From Bacillota bacterium (GTDB lineage Bacteria; Bacillota; Clostridia; Peptostreptococcales; Anaerovoracaceae): a stretch of DNA of 8,237 bases. Made by a program: the position numbers and the translations under genes. Under the pieces are notes generated by a model. The model had not been told where the DNA came from and did not search any database. It was given only the letters and a program-made list of their open reading frames with translations. Below are positions 1 through 6,923 of this stretch, piece by piece (positions within the stretch are counted from its first letter, which is position 1; the number at the start of each line of letters is the position of its first letter). Location of the stretch: contig JAGATO010000257.1 of the NCBI GenBank assembly GCA_017621195.1, positions 1 to 8,237 on the forward strand, given 5' to 3'.

Positions 1-1385
1 AACACGACGGCGATCGTCTTGAACAGGATCTTGATGTCCAGACCGATGGACCAGTCGCTCAGGTATTGTTTGTCCAAGCGGACAACCTCCTCGAAGTCGG
101 TGATGTCGCTGCGGCCGCTGACCTGCCACAGACCGGTGATGCCCGGCTTTCCGGCCAGACGGCTCTTGTGGTGAACCTCGTACTGCTCGTACTCGTCCAC
201 TGTGGGCGGGCGGGTGCCGACCAGGCTCATGTCACCTTTGAGAACATTCCAAAACTGGGGAAGCTCGTCGATGCTGGTCTTGCGAATGAACTTGCCAACC
301 GGCGTAATCCGGGGGTCGTTGTCCATCTTAAACATTAGGCCCTGCATCTTATTCTGAGCCATCAGTTCCTTCTTCCGTTCCTCCGCATCCATGTACATCG
401 AACGGAATTTATAGATTTTGAAGCGCCGACCGTTGCGGCCGATGCGGGTTTGCGAAAAAAAGACGGGGCCCGGCGACTGTATGTAGATGACCGGCGCTAC
501 GAATACGAAGGCAACCGCCGTGATCAGAAGCCCCACAAGGCTTCCGCAGATATCCATGGCCCGCTTCAAAAACAGCTGGCCCGGCGTTGCCGCCGCCATG
601 CTTGCTGTCATTACGGGATAGCCGCCGATTTTCTCCACCCGCGGGTGAGGAAGATTGGAAAAACCGTGGGGCAGCGCCGTGTGGACGGTGATTCCCATGT
701 CCAGAAATTCCTCCATCAGCGGTTCGATTCGCGGATCGCTATCCGGAAGCCGTAACAACACTCGGTCCACCACGTGACTCAACGCGTAGCCACAAACCGT
801 CGCCTCATCAGCCACCACCGGTATCAGCTCATGCGTCTCGCCGATGTGGTTGCCGCCCAGGACCGCGTACTTCAGCTGAAAGCTCTGGTACGCCTGCTCC
901 ATGCAGCGCTCCACCGTCTCCGTCAGGAGATCCTCGGTGGTTATGGCCAGAAGTACATCCTTGCCGATGGTCATCTGCTGGCGACGAAGTAACAGACGCT
1001 TCCAGACCACCCGGATGATCAAGGTAAACACCACCTCCACGCCCCAGAAGTACAGGAGCACAAGGCGCGAATACCGGTCGCTCAGTTGGGTGAAGAAAAA
1101 ATACGCCAGAAGCAACGCTTCCAGCACAGTACTCTGCAATATGACATTCTTCAGCTCTTTCAGATAGCCGCGACGCAGAATTCCGGAGTAGCTGTTGCGG
1201 AAAAATGCCACGAAGCAGGTAAACAGCGGAACGAGGACACAGAGACTCCGGTACATTTCGATACCGAAGGGCAGTTCACCGTTGCGCAGGAAATACGCTG
1301 CCAGAAATGCAAATTCTGCCGCTACCATATCTAAAATCGAAAAATCCGCATGTTTGATCCAATGCTGTTCTCTTCTCTGTTCCAT
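1..1385 (-). CDS. Polyprenyl-phosphate sugar transferase starting EPS/capsule repeat units (CpsE/WcaJ-type), 3' end outside window
   Basis: Seen: 461 complete codons are present and the frame runs off the left edge without a stop. Residues about 16-128 contain four hydrophobic segments. A soluble middle region follows, then a C-terminal bacterial sugar-transferase domain from about residue 270 (FLKRAMDI...). Its signatures are SPGPVFFSQTRIGRNG, YKFRSM near 326-330, SIDELPQFWNVLKGDMSLVG near 371-390 and KPGITGLWQVSGRSD near 413-427. Known: this family transfers a hexose-1-phosphate from a nucleotide sugar to undecaprenyl phosphate at the inner face of the membrane, the first step of repeat-unit assembly. 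The sugar cannot be read from the sequence. Family members usually end soon after the KTI-VV motif, so probably only a few residues are missing. I chose ATG at 1385 because GAGG lies 7 nt upstream; an in-frame ATG at 1391 is only 1 nt from that GAGG. It starts 26 bp after the preceding gene and is probably co-transcribed with it. Confidence 0.95.
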   Translation of the reverse strand, partial: MEQRREQHWIKHADFSILDMVAAEFAFLAAYFLRNGELPFGIEMYRSLCVLVPLFTCFVAFFRNSYSGILRRGYLKELKNVILQSTVLEALLLAYFFFTQLSDRYSRLVLLYFWGVEVVFTLIIRVVWKRLLLRRQQMTIGKDVLLAITTEDLLTETVERCMEQAYQSFQLKYAVLGGNHIGETHELIPVVADEATVCGYALSHVVDRVLLRLPDSDPRIEPLMEEFLDMGITVHTALPHGFSNLPHPRVEKIGGYPVMTASMAAATPGQLFLKRAMDICGSLVGLLITAVAFVFVAPVIYIQSPGPVFFSQTRIGRNGRRFKIYKFRSMYMDAEERKKELMAQNKMQGLMFKMDNDPRITPVGKFIRKTSIDELPQFWNVLKGDMSLVGTRPPTVDEYEQYEVHHKSRLAGKPGITGLWQVSGRSDITDFEEVVRLDKQYLSDWSIGLDIKILFKTIAVV

Positions 1386-1411
1386 TCCCATTCCTCAAAA
1401 TAACATACACA

Positions 1412-2137
1412 TTATTTCAGTACCGCCTGAAACTGGGCGTATACCTCGTCGTAACGCGCCTTCTTCCGCGCCTTGTATTCGCTGCGCAGCTGGCTGACGA
1501 TCTTGTCCGCGTCCGCCTTAGGTAAGCCCCCTGCCGTCAGGTCGCTCTTCAGCGAGGACAATAAACCCTCCACCGAAGCATCCATGCCGCTCTCCAGCGC
1601 CGATGCCTGGTTGGAGTAAGCGCTGGCCAGCGACATCAGCTGGTCGTTTCCGCCGCCCGCATCCTTGACTTTCTTGTAGTCCGCCTTGGCGTTGGATAAG
1701 AGCTGGTTGACGATGGCATTGCCCTGGCCCTCCAGCTCCTTCATTCCGTTGTAATAGATCTCCACGATCCCGGCCGTCTTCTTCGTCAGCGATTCGGTTC
1801 CGCTGGTGATGACCGACGATGCGCCGCCGGAAAGCTGCGCGCCGGTGGAACCCGACGTCCCGGACGTTCCCGACGATGCGCCGGTTTCACCGGATGAACC
1901 GGAGGCGCTGTCCCCCGTGGCATCCGAACTCTCCCCGTCGCTTTCTTCGCTCTCCAGCCGGTCCTTCTCCGCCTGAATCTGCTGGTTGACCTGATCGGTG
2001 ATCGACCCGATCTCCTGATCGATCTGGGCCTTCGTCTCCGCGTCCAGACTGTTGAACAGCCATTGGTGAATTCCAATGCCTGCCAGACCTAACATCACTG
2101 CGAGGCAGAGCAGCCCGATCACTATCTTTCGTTTCAT
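1412..2137 (-). CDS. Membrane-anchored protein of unknown function with Ser/Gly/Thr-rich linker and helical C-terminal domain
   Basis: I do not recognise this 241-aa protein. Seen: it starts with a basic MKRK and a hydrophobic stretch at about 5-25, which suggests a signal anchor or signal peptide. C11 lies in the hydrophobic stretch but the context GLLC is a poor lipobox. Residues 30-65 look like a charged amphipathic helix (DAETKAQIDQEI...). Residues about 66-110 are low complexity, almost only Ser, Gly, Thr, Asp, Glu and Ala, as in a disordered extracellular spacer. Residues about 113-241 are predicted mostly helical, with two Tyr pairs and a very basic stretch, YKARKKARYDEVY, near the end. 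ATG at 2137 is preceded by AGGGGG at about 11 nt, slightly long spacing. It lies 38 bp after the smaller SLH gene and 26 bp before the sugar transferase, so it belongs to the same transcription unit. Inference: an exported, membrane-tethered partner of the SLH proteins or of the polymer export machinery. Confidence 0.85.
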   Translation of the reverse strand: MKRKIVIGLLCLAVMLGLAGIGIHQWLFNSLDAETKAQIDQEIGSITDQVNQQIQAEKDRLESEESDGESSDATGDSASGSSGETGASSGTSGTSGSTGAQLSGGASSVITSGTESLTKKTAGIVEIYYNGMKELEGQGNAIVNQLLSNAKADYKKVKDAGGGNDQLMSLASAYSNQASALESGMDASVEGLLSSLKSDLTAGGLPKADADKIVSQLRSEYKARKKARYDEVYAQFQAVLK

Positions 2138-2175
2138 ATGTGTTCTGTCCCCCTACCTCGAAGTTGGTTTATTTG

Positions 2176-3174
2176 TTAAAAGAAATAGTCTTTCAGTTCA
2201 ATCAGATCCGCCGTTGTAAGTCCATAATCAAATGTCACATTCGATACAATGTTCTGGAACTGTTCCTGTTCGCTGCTGGGCAGGCGATTGTATTTTCTTC
2301 TTGCCGAATTTGCATTGGTCTGAATGTCATAGGTGCGATCAGCCAGGAATTTGACGATGCCGTCATGAGCCATCTGAAGGATTTCCTTCTCGGCTGCATT
2401 CAGATCCGGATGATCCAGAAGCTTTTCTTCCAGGCAACGTACCAGCGCGTTTAACTGCTTTTCCTGCTTGGCGGTGATCTGGATTCCTTCGTCGCCTCCG
2501 ACGGCTCCGCCGCCCATACCGCCACCGCCGCCGATTTCTTCACCCGGCACTTCGGTGACTTCTTCAAAGGCTCCTGCCTTTTCCAATACGCGGTAGCATG
2601 CCACTGCCACGTCGGTTCTGGTGGCCAATTCTTTGGCGCGGAACGTTCCGTCCTCCGCCAGATCCATCAGTCCTGCGGCGATACACTGCTTGACGAAGGT
2701 GGTGGCGTAGGCCGATATCTCGTCCTTGATTTCAATTTTCGCTAATTCTTCTTCCGTTACGGTATATGCTAACTCCTCGATCTGCGCCAGCATGGTGCAG
2801 ACTTCTTCCCTCGTGATGTTATTCTGAGGGCGGAAAGTATTGTCTTTGTAACCAGTAAAGTATCCGGCCTGTAAGCCGGCCTTTACGAATGTGTAGTACC
2901 ATGCCGTTTCCGGTACGTCGGTGAAATAGACGCCGACGACGCCCGGTTCATATCCCTTGGCCTTGTTCACCATGGTCACGAACTCGGCACGGGTGATATT
3001 GCCGTCAGGGCGGAAGGTTCCGTCCTTGTATCCGGCCAGATATTCTTTTTCTGCCAGCGCCTGAATTTCCTTAGCGCCGGGGGTGGTTTCGGTGATGTCG
3101 CTGAAGGCGAATCCGCTGATGGTAGTAGCCAGCAGAAGAACCGCAATCAGAAGTAAACTGCTCGCTCTCTTCAT
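2176..3174 (-). CDS. Secreted S-layer homology (SLH) domain protein, smaller paralogue
   Basis: This is a 332-aa exported protein. Seen: a signal peptide covers about 1-23 (MKRASS, a Leu/Ala core, probable cleavage after SGFA). Three SLH repeats follow at about 24-70, 84-130 and 147-197, marked by YKDGTFRP/ITRAE, YKDNTFRP/ITREE and the degenerate EDGTFRA/ATRTD. A Gly-rich linker occupies about 211-228. The last ~100 residues are charged and helical and end in DYFF; I do not recognise that part. Known: triple SLH modules bind wall-linked secondary polysaccharides, often pyruvylated, through a Thr-Arg-Ala-Glu-like motif. The third repeat, with TRTD, departs from that motif. ATG at 3174 has AAAGGAG 7 nt upstream. 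It is a paralogue of the upstream SLH gene: both have Cys in the second repeat (EEVC here, EEMC there) and in the third (VKQC here, VADC there). Likely role: a surface protein displayed on wall polysaccharide. Confidence 0.93.
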   Translation of the reverse strand: MKRASSLLLIAVLLLATTISGFAFSDITETTPGAKEIQALAEKEYLAGYKDGTFRPDGNITRAEFVTMVNKAKGYEPGVVGVYFTDVPETAWYYTFVKAGLQAGYFTGYKDNTFRPQNNITREEVCTMLAQIEELAYTVTEEELAKIEIKDEISAYATTFVKQCIAAGLMDLAEDGTFRAKELATRTDVAVACYRVLEKAGAFEEVTEVPGEEIGGGGGMGGGAVGGDEGIQITAKQEKQLNALVRCLEEKLLDHPDLNAAEKEILQMAHDGIVKFLADRTYDIQTNANSARRKYNRLPSSEQEQFQNIVSNVTFDYGLTTADLIELKDYFF

Positions 3175-3203
3175 CCTAAGTCTCCTTTGAAATCATTGAA
3201 ATC

Positions 3204-3237
3204 CGATACGCCGAAGAACGGATTCATCGGCGTATCG
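3204..3237 (-). terminator. Strong hairpin between the two SLH genes; attenuator, partial terminator or mRNA stabiliser
   Basis: An 11-bp perfect stem (CGATACGCCGA with TCGGCGTATCG) continues after one A/A mismatch (T/T in the transcript) into GAA/TTC, closed by a 4-nt loop. On the transcribed strand it is followed by GGATTTCAATGATTTC, which has no proper U run. It is therefore not a classical intrinsic terminator. It may reduce read-through or protect the 3' end of the large SLH mRNA, so that the two SLH proteins are made in different amounts. It lies 29 nt upstream of the small SLH start codon and does not overlap its Shine-Dalgarno sequence. Confidence 0.5.
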
Positions 3238-3254
3238 AACATTTAAATCAATTG

Positions 3255-3260
3255 TGTCAA
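3255..3260 (-). promoter_or_regulatory. Perfect TTGACA -35-like hexamer after the large SLH stop; promoter uncertain
   Basis: The minus strand reads TTGACA just downstream of the stop of the large SLH gene. At 17-18 nt further the only -10 candidates are CGATAC or GATACG, both weak and inside the hairpin stem. The hexamer is also the centre of a short inverted repeat, AATTG-ACA-CAATT (3250-3262). An internal promoter for the small SLH gene is possible but the -10 evidence is poor. Confidence 0.2.
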
Positions 3261-3264
3261 TTTC

Positions 3265-5325
3265 CTAAATCGGCTGCTCCCAGTCAACGGTTGCGCTGAT
3301 GTTGAAGGTAGCAACAGGGTATGCACTGTTGAACCAGCTCAGAGCCTGTTCTACGACGGAACTTCCCGTACCGGCGCCAGTGAAGTCACTGGGATCGAAC
3401 GTGAAGTTGAATACCGTCGTGCCGAGGCTTGCGTCATTCTCAGAAGGTACCTTCTTCAGGTTTACACTCTTATGCATTACATCCTCGAAGAATTCCTTCA
3501 TTGTCATGTTGAATCCCTTGCCGTTTTCTGTCTTGGCCTGGGTTCCGAACATCGCCTTGATAATATCTTTCTTCTGTTGGGTCATGTTGTTCGCCATGGA
3601 ACCGCCACGATTACAGATAGCAGTAATCATTCCGTCGATGGAAGCTTCTCTGCTGGAATCTCCGTAGAAGTTCGTAGGCTGCCATGTCATGGACATTTTA
3701 TACATGTGTTCCATCTGGTCAACCATGATGGTGTAATACTGTTCCGCGGTCTTGACCTTTCTGCCGTCAAACAGATTGGCCGGATCGATACAGTCTAACC
3801 AATCATTGACATCAGTCGTTGCCTGAACACGAGCCAGAACGTTGTTCTTCCGTGCATCGTACTGCTGATCCATGACTTCCAGCGGATCTACAACGATGTA
3901 GGTCTGCAGTCTTCCGGCTTTAGCTTTCAGATAATAAACATCTTCATCAGCTACTGCCAGAGGAGAAGTGCCGCCCAATGCATAATACATGTCTTCCAGC
4001 TGCTGCGTGTAAGAAGTCAGAGTGTCACCCAGATTAATATTCATGTTATCGATCATGGTGACATAATCGCTGTAAGACGCATCGCTTTCCAAGAAAGTGC
4101 GCACATCCGTAGCGGTTTTTCCATCGATCTTATCATGTAATTCAGCGATAACGACACAGTATTCTTCCTTTTTAGTATTAGACATGCTGTCAACGTCAAT
4201 TCCGTTACCGTTAACCAGAGAGTCGATGACATTTCCAACACAGTTGGCTGCCTCTGTCGTGTTATTAATTGAGTTGAGAGAAGTAACCATATCAGTCAGA
4301 AACGTATTGCTGGGATCAGTAGTATCAGTTAACCGATCTTTAATATCTCTGACGAACTTTTCCGTTACATCAGCCGTGCTGGTCGAAGCCGCATCCACGG
4401 GAACACCGATGTACTTTACAGTACCATCTGCCTTCAGTGCGCCGCGATTCTTCGCTGCGGTGATGGCCTGGTTAAATGCAGTGATATACGTCGTTTTGTT
4501 TGCTTCGTTAAATGCGCGCATTACATCGATGACCTTGTCATCCATTTCGTAATCGACAGCACCGTTGGGATCACGGGTAAACGTATTGTTCAGCGTTGCG
4601 CTGATATTGGTTGTCACTGCCAGTCTGTACGGGCCGTAATAGGTAGTGCTACCGCCGCCACCACCACCGGTGGTCGGTTCTTCCTTCACCAGCCATGCCA
4701 GCTTGTAGATCACGGCTGCCACTTCGGCTCTGGTGGATTCCTTCTTGGGACGGAAGGTACCGTCGGAGAATCCGTCAATCAGGCCGTAGGCGCGACAATC
4801 TGCCACTGCTGTCTTTGCCCAGCTGCTGATCTGGGATGCATCCGAGAAGGCCTTGGTGGATCCTTCTTTTTTGTGCTCAACGTTGTTCTTTTCACTGTGG
4901 TAAGCGATGTAGTTGCTCATGATGACGCACATCTCTTCACGGGTGATCTTTGCGTTCGGACGGAAGGTTCCGTCGGAATAGCCGCTCAGGATCTTGTTGT
5001 CCACCGCCCACTTGGCAGCGCCGGTGTACCATTTACCCGCAGGAACGTCGGTAAACGCCGTCTTCGAGTTGTCCGCTGTTACGCTTTCCATGTTCGCCAG
5101 TGCAGTTACGAACATAGCGCGTGTCATCGTTACATCGGGAGAGAACTTGGTTTCACTGGTTCCGGAAAAGTATCCCTTTTCTGCCACGTAATTGACAAAG
5201 GTGTAATACCACTTGTCTTTGGTGACATCCGTGAAACGATCAGCGCTTGCGGCGACCGCAGTCATAGGAACCATCGTCAGTATCATGACCAACGCCAGCA
5301 CAAAAGATAAACATCTCTTGTTCAT
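3265..5325 (-). CDS. Large secreted S-layer homology (SLH) domain protein with unrecognised ~460-aa C-terminal region
   Basis: The chosen start gives a 686-aa exported protein. Seen: a signal peptide spans about 1-26 (MNKRCLSF, hydrophobic core, cleavage near AVAA). Three SLH repeats follow at about 30-77, 90-138 and 159-210, with MTRAM, ITREE and STRAE motifs; repeats two and three carry YSDGTFRP and FSDGTFRP. A linker of six glycines lies at about 220-225. Residues 226-686 form a long region I do not recognise. It is mixed alpha and beta, rich in Asn, Asp and Thr, and bounded by the same short motif, NISAT, at 240-244 and 675-679. Known: SLH triplets bind wall secondary polysaccharides. ATG at 5325 was chosen because AGGAGG is 7 nt upstream and a good signal peptide follows. 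The frame stays open upstream to a TTG at 5439, but that extension would put 38 non-signal residues before the signal peptide. The gene follows cpsD after 129 bp. Inference: a major surface or S-layer-like protein tied to the polysaccharide locus. Confidence 0.94.
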   Translation of the reverse strand: MNKRCLSFVLALVMILTMVPMTAVAASADRFTDVTKDKWYYTFVNYVAEKGYFSGTSETKFSPDVTMTRAMFVTALANMESVTADNSKTAFTDVPAGKWYTGAAKWAVDNKILSGYSDGTFRPNAKITREEMCVIMSNYIAYHSEKNNVEHKKEGSTKAFSDASQISSWAKTAVADCRAYGLIDGFSDGTFRPKKESTRAEVAAVIYKLAWLVKEEPTTGGGGGGSTTYYGPYRLAVTTNISATLNNTFTRDPNGAVDYEMDDKVIDVMRAFNEANKTTYITAFNQAITAAKNRGALKADGTVKYIGVPVDAASTSTADVTEKFVRDIKDRLTDTTDPSNTFLTDMVTSLNSINNTTEAANCVGNVIDSLVNGNGIDVDSMSNTKKEEYCVVIAELHDKIDGKTATDVRTFLESDASYSDYVTMIDNMNINLGDTLTSYTQQLEDMYYALGGTSPLAVADEDVYYLKAKAGRLQTYIVVDPLEVMDQQYDARKNNVLARVQATTDVNDWLDCIDPANLFDGRKVKTAEQYYTIMVDQMEHMYKMSMTWQPTNFYGDSSREASIDGMITAICNRGGSMANNMTQQKKDIIKAMFGTQAKTENGKGFNMTMKEFFEDVMHKSVNLKKVPSENDASLGTTVFNFTFDPSDFTGAGTGSSVVEQALSWFNSAYPVATFNISATVDWEQPI

Positions 5326-5454
5326 TTCTTTTCCTCCTACTTTAAAATATATATCATCCAGCCTCCGACGAGCTCGCATCGCTTCGTTTCGTGTGGCAGT
5401 TTCGCGAAGCAATCCGCGCCCGATCAGCGCTTTCTGCAATGTATATCGGCCCGG
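5326..5454. other. 129-bp spacer between cpsD and the large SLH gene
   Basis: No gene is supported here. On the minus strand the spacer ends in AGGAGGAAAAGAA before the SLH start. It contains a 6-bp inverted repeat, GCTTCG (5381-5386) with CGAAGC (5405-5410), with an 18-nt loop and no U run, so it is not a terminator. TGATATATAT at about 5347-5356 resembles an extended -10, but no -35 fits and the transcript would begin almost at the Shine-Dalgarno. The GCGAA-rich words resemble those in the spacers flanking cpsB. Confidence 0.6.
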
Positions 5455-6177
5455 TCAGGAGTCCTGCGACAAGTGCTCCCCGCTTTCTGTTCCATAACCG
5501 TAACCGTATCCATAGCCATAACCATAGCCGTAGCCGTAACGTGAGGCTTTCCGGCTCACTTTATTGACAATGACACCCAGAACCTTGGCATCGGCCCGTT
5601 CCAGCTGAGCGATGACCCGCTCCACGAACTTGCGGCTCACCATGTTTGCCGAAACCACCAGGGCCATGCCGTCAGCCACCGTGGCAATCACGGCGCTGTC
5701 GACCACCTTGCCCAGCGGTGGGGTGTCGAGAATGACGTAGTCGTATTTCTGGCGCAGTTCCGCAACCAGCTGCGCGAAGTGCGGGTTGCCCAGAAGCTCC
5801 GTGGGGTTGGGGGGAACGATGCCCGCCAGAATCATATCCATGCCGGGAATGTTGGTGCGGTAGACCACGTCGCGGGTTTCCGCCTGACCCGACAGGTAGT
5901 GGCTCAGACCGATGATCTCGCCGTCGATCTGGTAGCGGCTGGCAAGTACGCTCTTGCGCAGGTCGCAGTCCACCAGGATGACGCGCTTTCCGATCTGCGC
6001 CAGGTTGGTGCAAAGGCCCATGGAAACCGTGGACTTTCCTTCGTTTTCGGTGCAGCTTGTGACGCCGACGACGCGGATGTCCGACCCGCAGAACAGCAGG
6101 TTGGTCCGCAGCGTCTTAAACGCTTCTTTCGTCTGCCAGTCCTCTTCGTAGGGCATGGTCAGCGTCAATTCCTTCAT
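5455..6177 (-). CDS. cpsD: CpsD/CapB-type bacterial tyrosine kinase (BY-kinase) of capsule/EPS export
   Basis: This 240-aa cytoplasmic ATPase/kinase has the usual family length for the split Gram-positive form. Seen: E18-x-x-K21-x-x-R24 matches the N-terminal oligomerisation motif region. Walker A is TSCTENEGKST (K48, S49), Walker A' is VILVDCDLRKS (D70, D72) and Walker B is VILDTPPLG (D151). The family motif PPNPTELL occurs at 122-129. The C-terminus is a tyrosine cluster of eight consecutive Tyr-Gly pairs followed by 11 residues. Known: CpsD autophosphorylates on the C-terminal tyrosines when activated by the cytoplasmic tail of CpsC, and cycles of phosphorylation and dephosphorylation by CpsB control polymer length and export. 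The ATG overlaps the cpsC stop as ATGA, implying translational coupling and matched amounts of the two partners. The strictly alternating YG tail is more regular than the spaced tyrosine clusters of streptococcal CpsD. Substrates beyond itself cannot be inferred. Confidence 0.96.
   Translation of the reverse strand: MKELTLTMPYEEDWQTKEAFKTLRTNLLFCGSDIRVVGVTSCTENEGKSTVSMGLCTNLAQIGKRVILVDCDLRKSVLASRYQIDGEIIGLSHYLSGQAETRDVVYRTNIPGMDMILAGIVPPNPTELLGNPHFAQLVAELRQKYDYVILDTPPLGKVVDSAVIATVADGMALVVSANMVSRKFVERVIAQLERADAKVLGVIVNKVSRKASRYGYGYGYGYGYGYGYGTESGEHLSQDS
5491..5538 (-). repeat. Hexanucleotide-period repeat encoding (Tyr-Gly)x8 in the CpsD tail
   Basis: Sixteen codons alternate TAC/TAT with GGT/GGC/GGA, giving eight Tyr-Gly pairs. 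The third positions vary, so the DNA is an imperfect 6-bp tandem repeat. This suggests that the peptide pattern is selected, rather than being a very recent slippage expansion. The tyrosines are the expected autophosphorylation sites of the kinase. Confidence 0.95.
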
Positions 6178-6923
6178 GCGGATCTCCTCCTTCTCTTCTG
6201 CTCTTTATACGCCGCGCGCTTCCGCAGCGGCTTGTTGTTTTCCATGTCGGGAATCGAACCCAAAACGCTGACGTTCAGGTACTTTTCCACGTCTTCTTCA
6301 TTTTTAATTGTGTCGTCCAGCAAGAACCGCAATACCACTACGGCGCAGGCCAGAAACGCTCCGCCCAGAGCGCCGATTGCCACGTTTTTCTTCAGGCTGG
6401 GGCTTGCCGGGTAGAGGGGCACCGTTCCTTTGTCGATGCTGTTGACCTTTTCGATCTCCATGACGTCCACGATGGTGTTGGCGGAAATCTCGGCCAGCGT
6501 ATCCACGATGCGCTTAGCCCGTTCCGGATCTTCGTCTTCCACGGTGATCTTCAGGATACGGGTGTTGGTGGGATTATCGACGATAATCCGCTTCGCCAGT
6601 TCCGCCGGAGTCAGGTCCAAGCGCAGCCGCCGGATGGTGGGCTCCAGTACCAGGTTGGTGGTGACCATCTGCTCGAAGTCGTAGGTCAGCGATGTGGCAG
6701 CCGACAGATCCGAGCTGGTGGCGCTTCCGCCCTCGCCCTGGCGGTTGATGACATAGAGGCTGGCGGTAGACTGGTACATGGGAGTAATCAAAAATTGCGT
6801 TACCAATAAGGCAACCAGCGCCACTCCCACGGCAGCGCCGACGATCCAGAGGATCTTTTCCCAGAGAACACCCAATAGCTCCAGCAGGTCAATCTCAATT
6901 TCGTCTAACTGTTTTTCTTCCAT
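6174..6923 (-). CDS. cpsC: CpsC/CapA-type Wzz-like chain-length determinant and kinase activator
   Basis: A 249-aa membrane protein of the polysaccharide co-polymerase family. Seen: an acidic N-terminus (MEEKQLDEIEIDLLELLGVL) leads into a first membrane segment at about 25-46. The extracytoplasmic loop holds a Wzz-like core (MYQSTASLYVINR, then TSLTYDFEQMVTTNLVLEPTI). The Pro-rich motif VPLYPASPSLKK precedes a second membrane segment at about 183-204. A basic cytoplasmic tail (KEQKRRRRSA) ends the protein. Known: in Gram-positives CpsC regulates chain length and recruits and activates CpsD through its cytoplasmic C-terminus, the kinase domain being a separate protein as it is here. ATG at 6923 has AAAGG about 5 nt upstream. 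The stop overlaps the cpsD start. It is separated from cpsB by a 123-bp low-complexity spacer, an unusual gap for genes that normally abut. Confidence 0.95.
   Translation of the reverse strand: MEEKQLDEIEIDLLELLGVLWEKILWIVGAAVGVALVALLVTQFLITPMYQSTASLYVINRQGEGGSATSSDLSAATSLTYDFEQMVTTNLVLEPTIRRLRLDLTPAELAKRIIVDNPTNTRILKITVEDEDPERAKRIVDTLAEISANTIVDVMEIEKVNSIDKGTVPLYPASPSLKKNVAIGALGGAFLACAVVVLRFLLDDTIKNEEDVEKYLNVSVLGSIPDMENNKPLRKRAAYKEQKRRRRSA

Noticed and set aside
1398..1417. Inverted repeat AAATAA-N8-TTATTT across the stop of the unknown gene
   Set aside because: The stem is A/T only, too weak for a terminator, and is followed directly by the Shine-Dalgarno of the sugar transferase.
4959..4974. 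Palindrome GACGGAA-GG-TTCCGTC, with near copies at 4749-4764 and about 3010-3024
   Set aside because: It is explained by the codons of the SLH motif Asp-Gly-Thr-Phe-Arg-Pro, so recurrence follows from the protein repeat.
5381..5410. Inverted repeat GCTTCG/CGAAGC as a terminator after cpsD
   Set aside because: The stem is only 6 bp, the loop is 18 nt and no U run follows on the transcribed strand.
5326..5439. Upstream extension of the large SLH gene to a TTG codon at 5439
   Set aside because: It would place 38 basic residues before a clear signal peptide, while ATG at 5325 has an AGGAGG site at ideal distance.
5779..6414. 211-codon plus-strand open frame opposite cpsD and cpsC
   Set aside because: It mirrors two well-supported genes of known families on the other strand and has no family motif.
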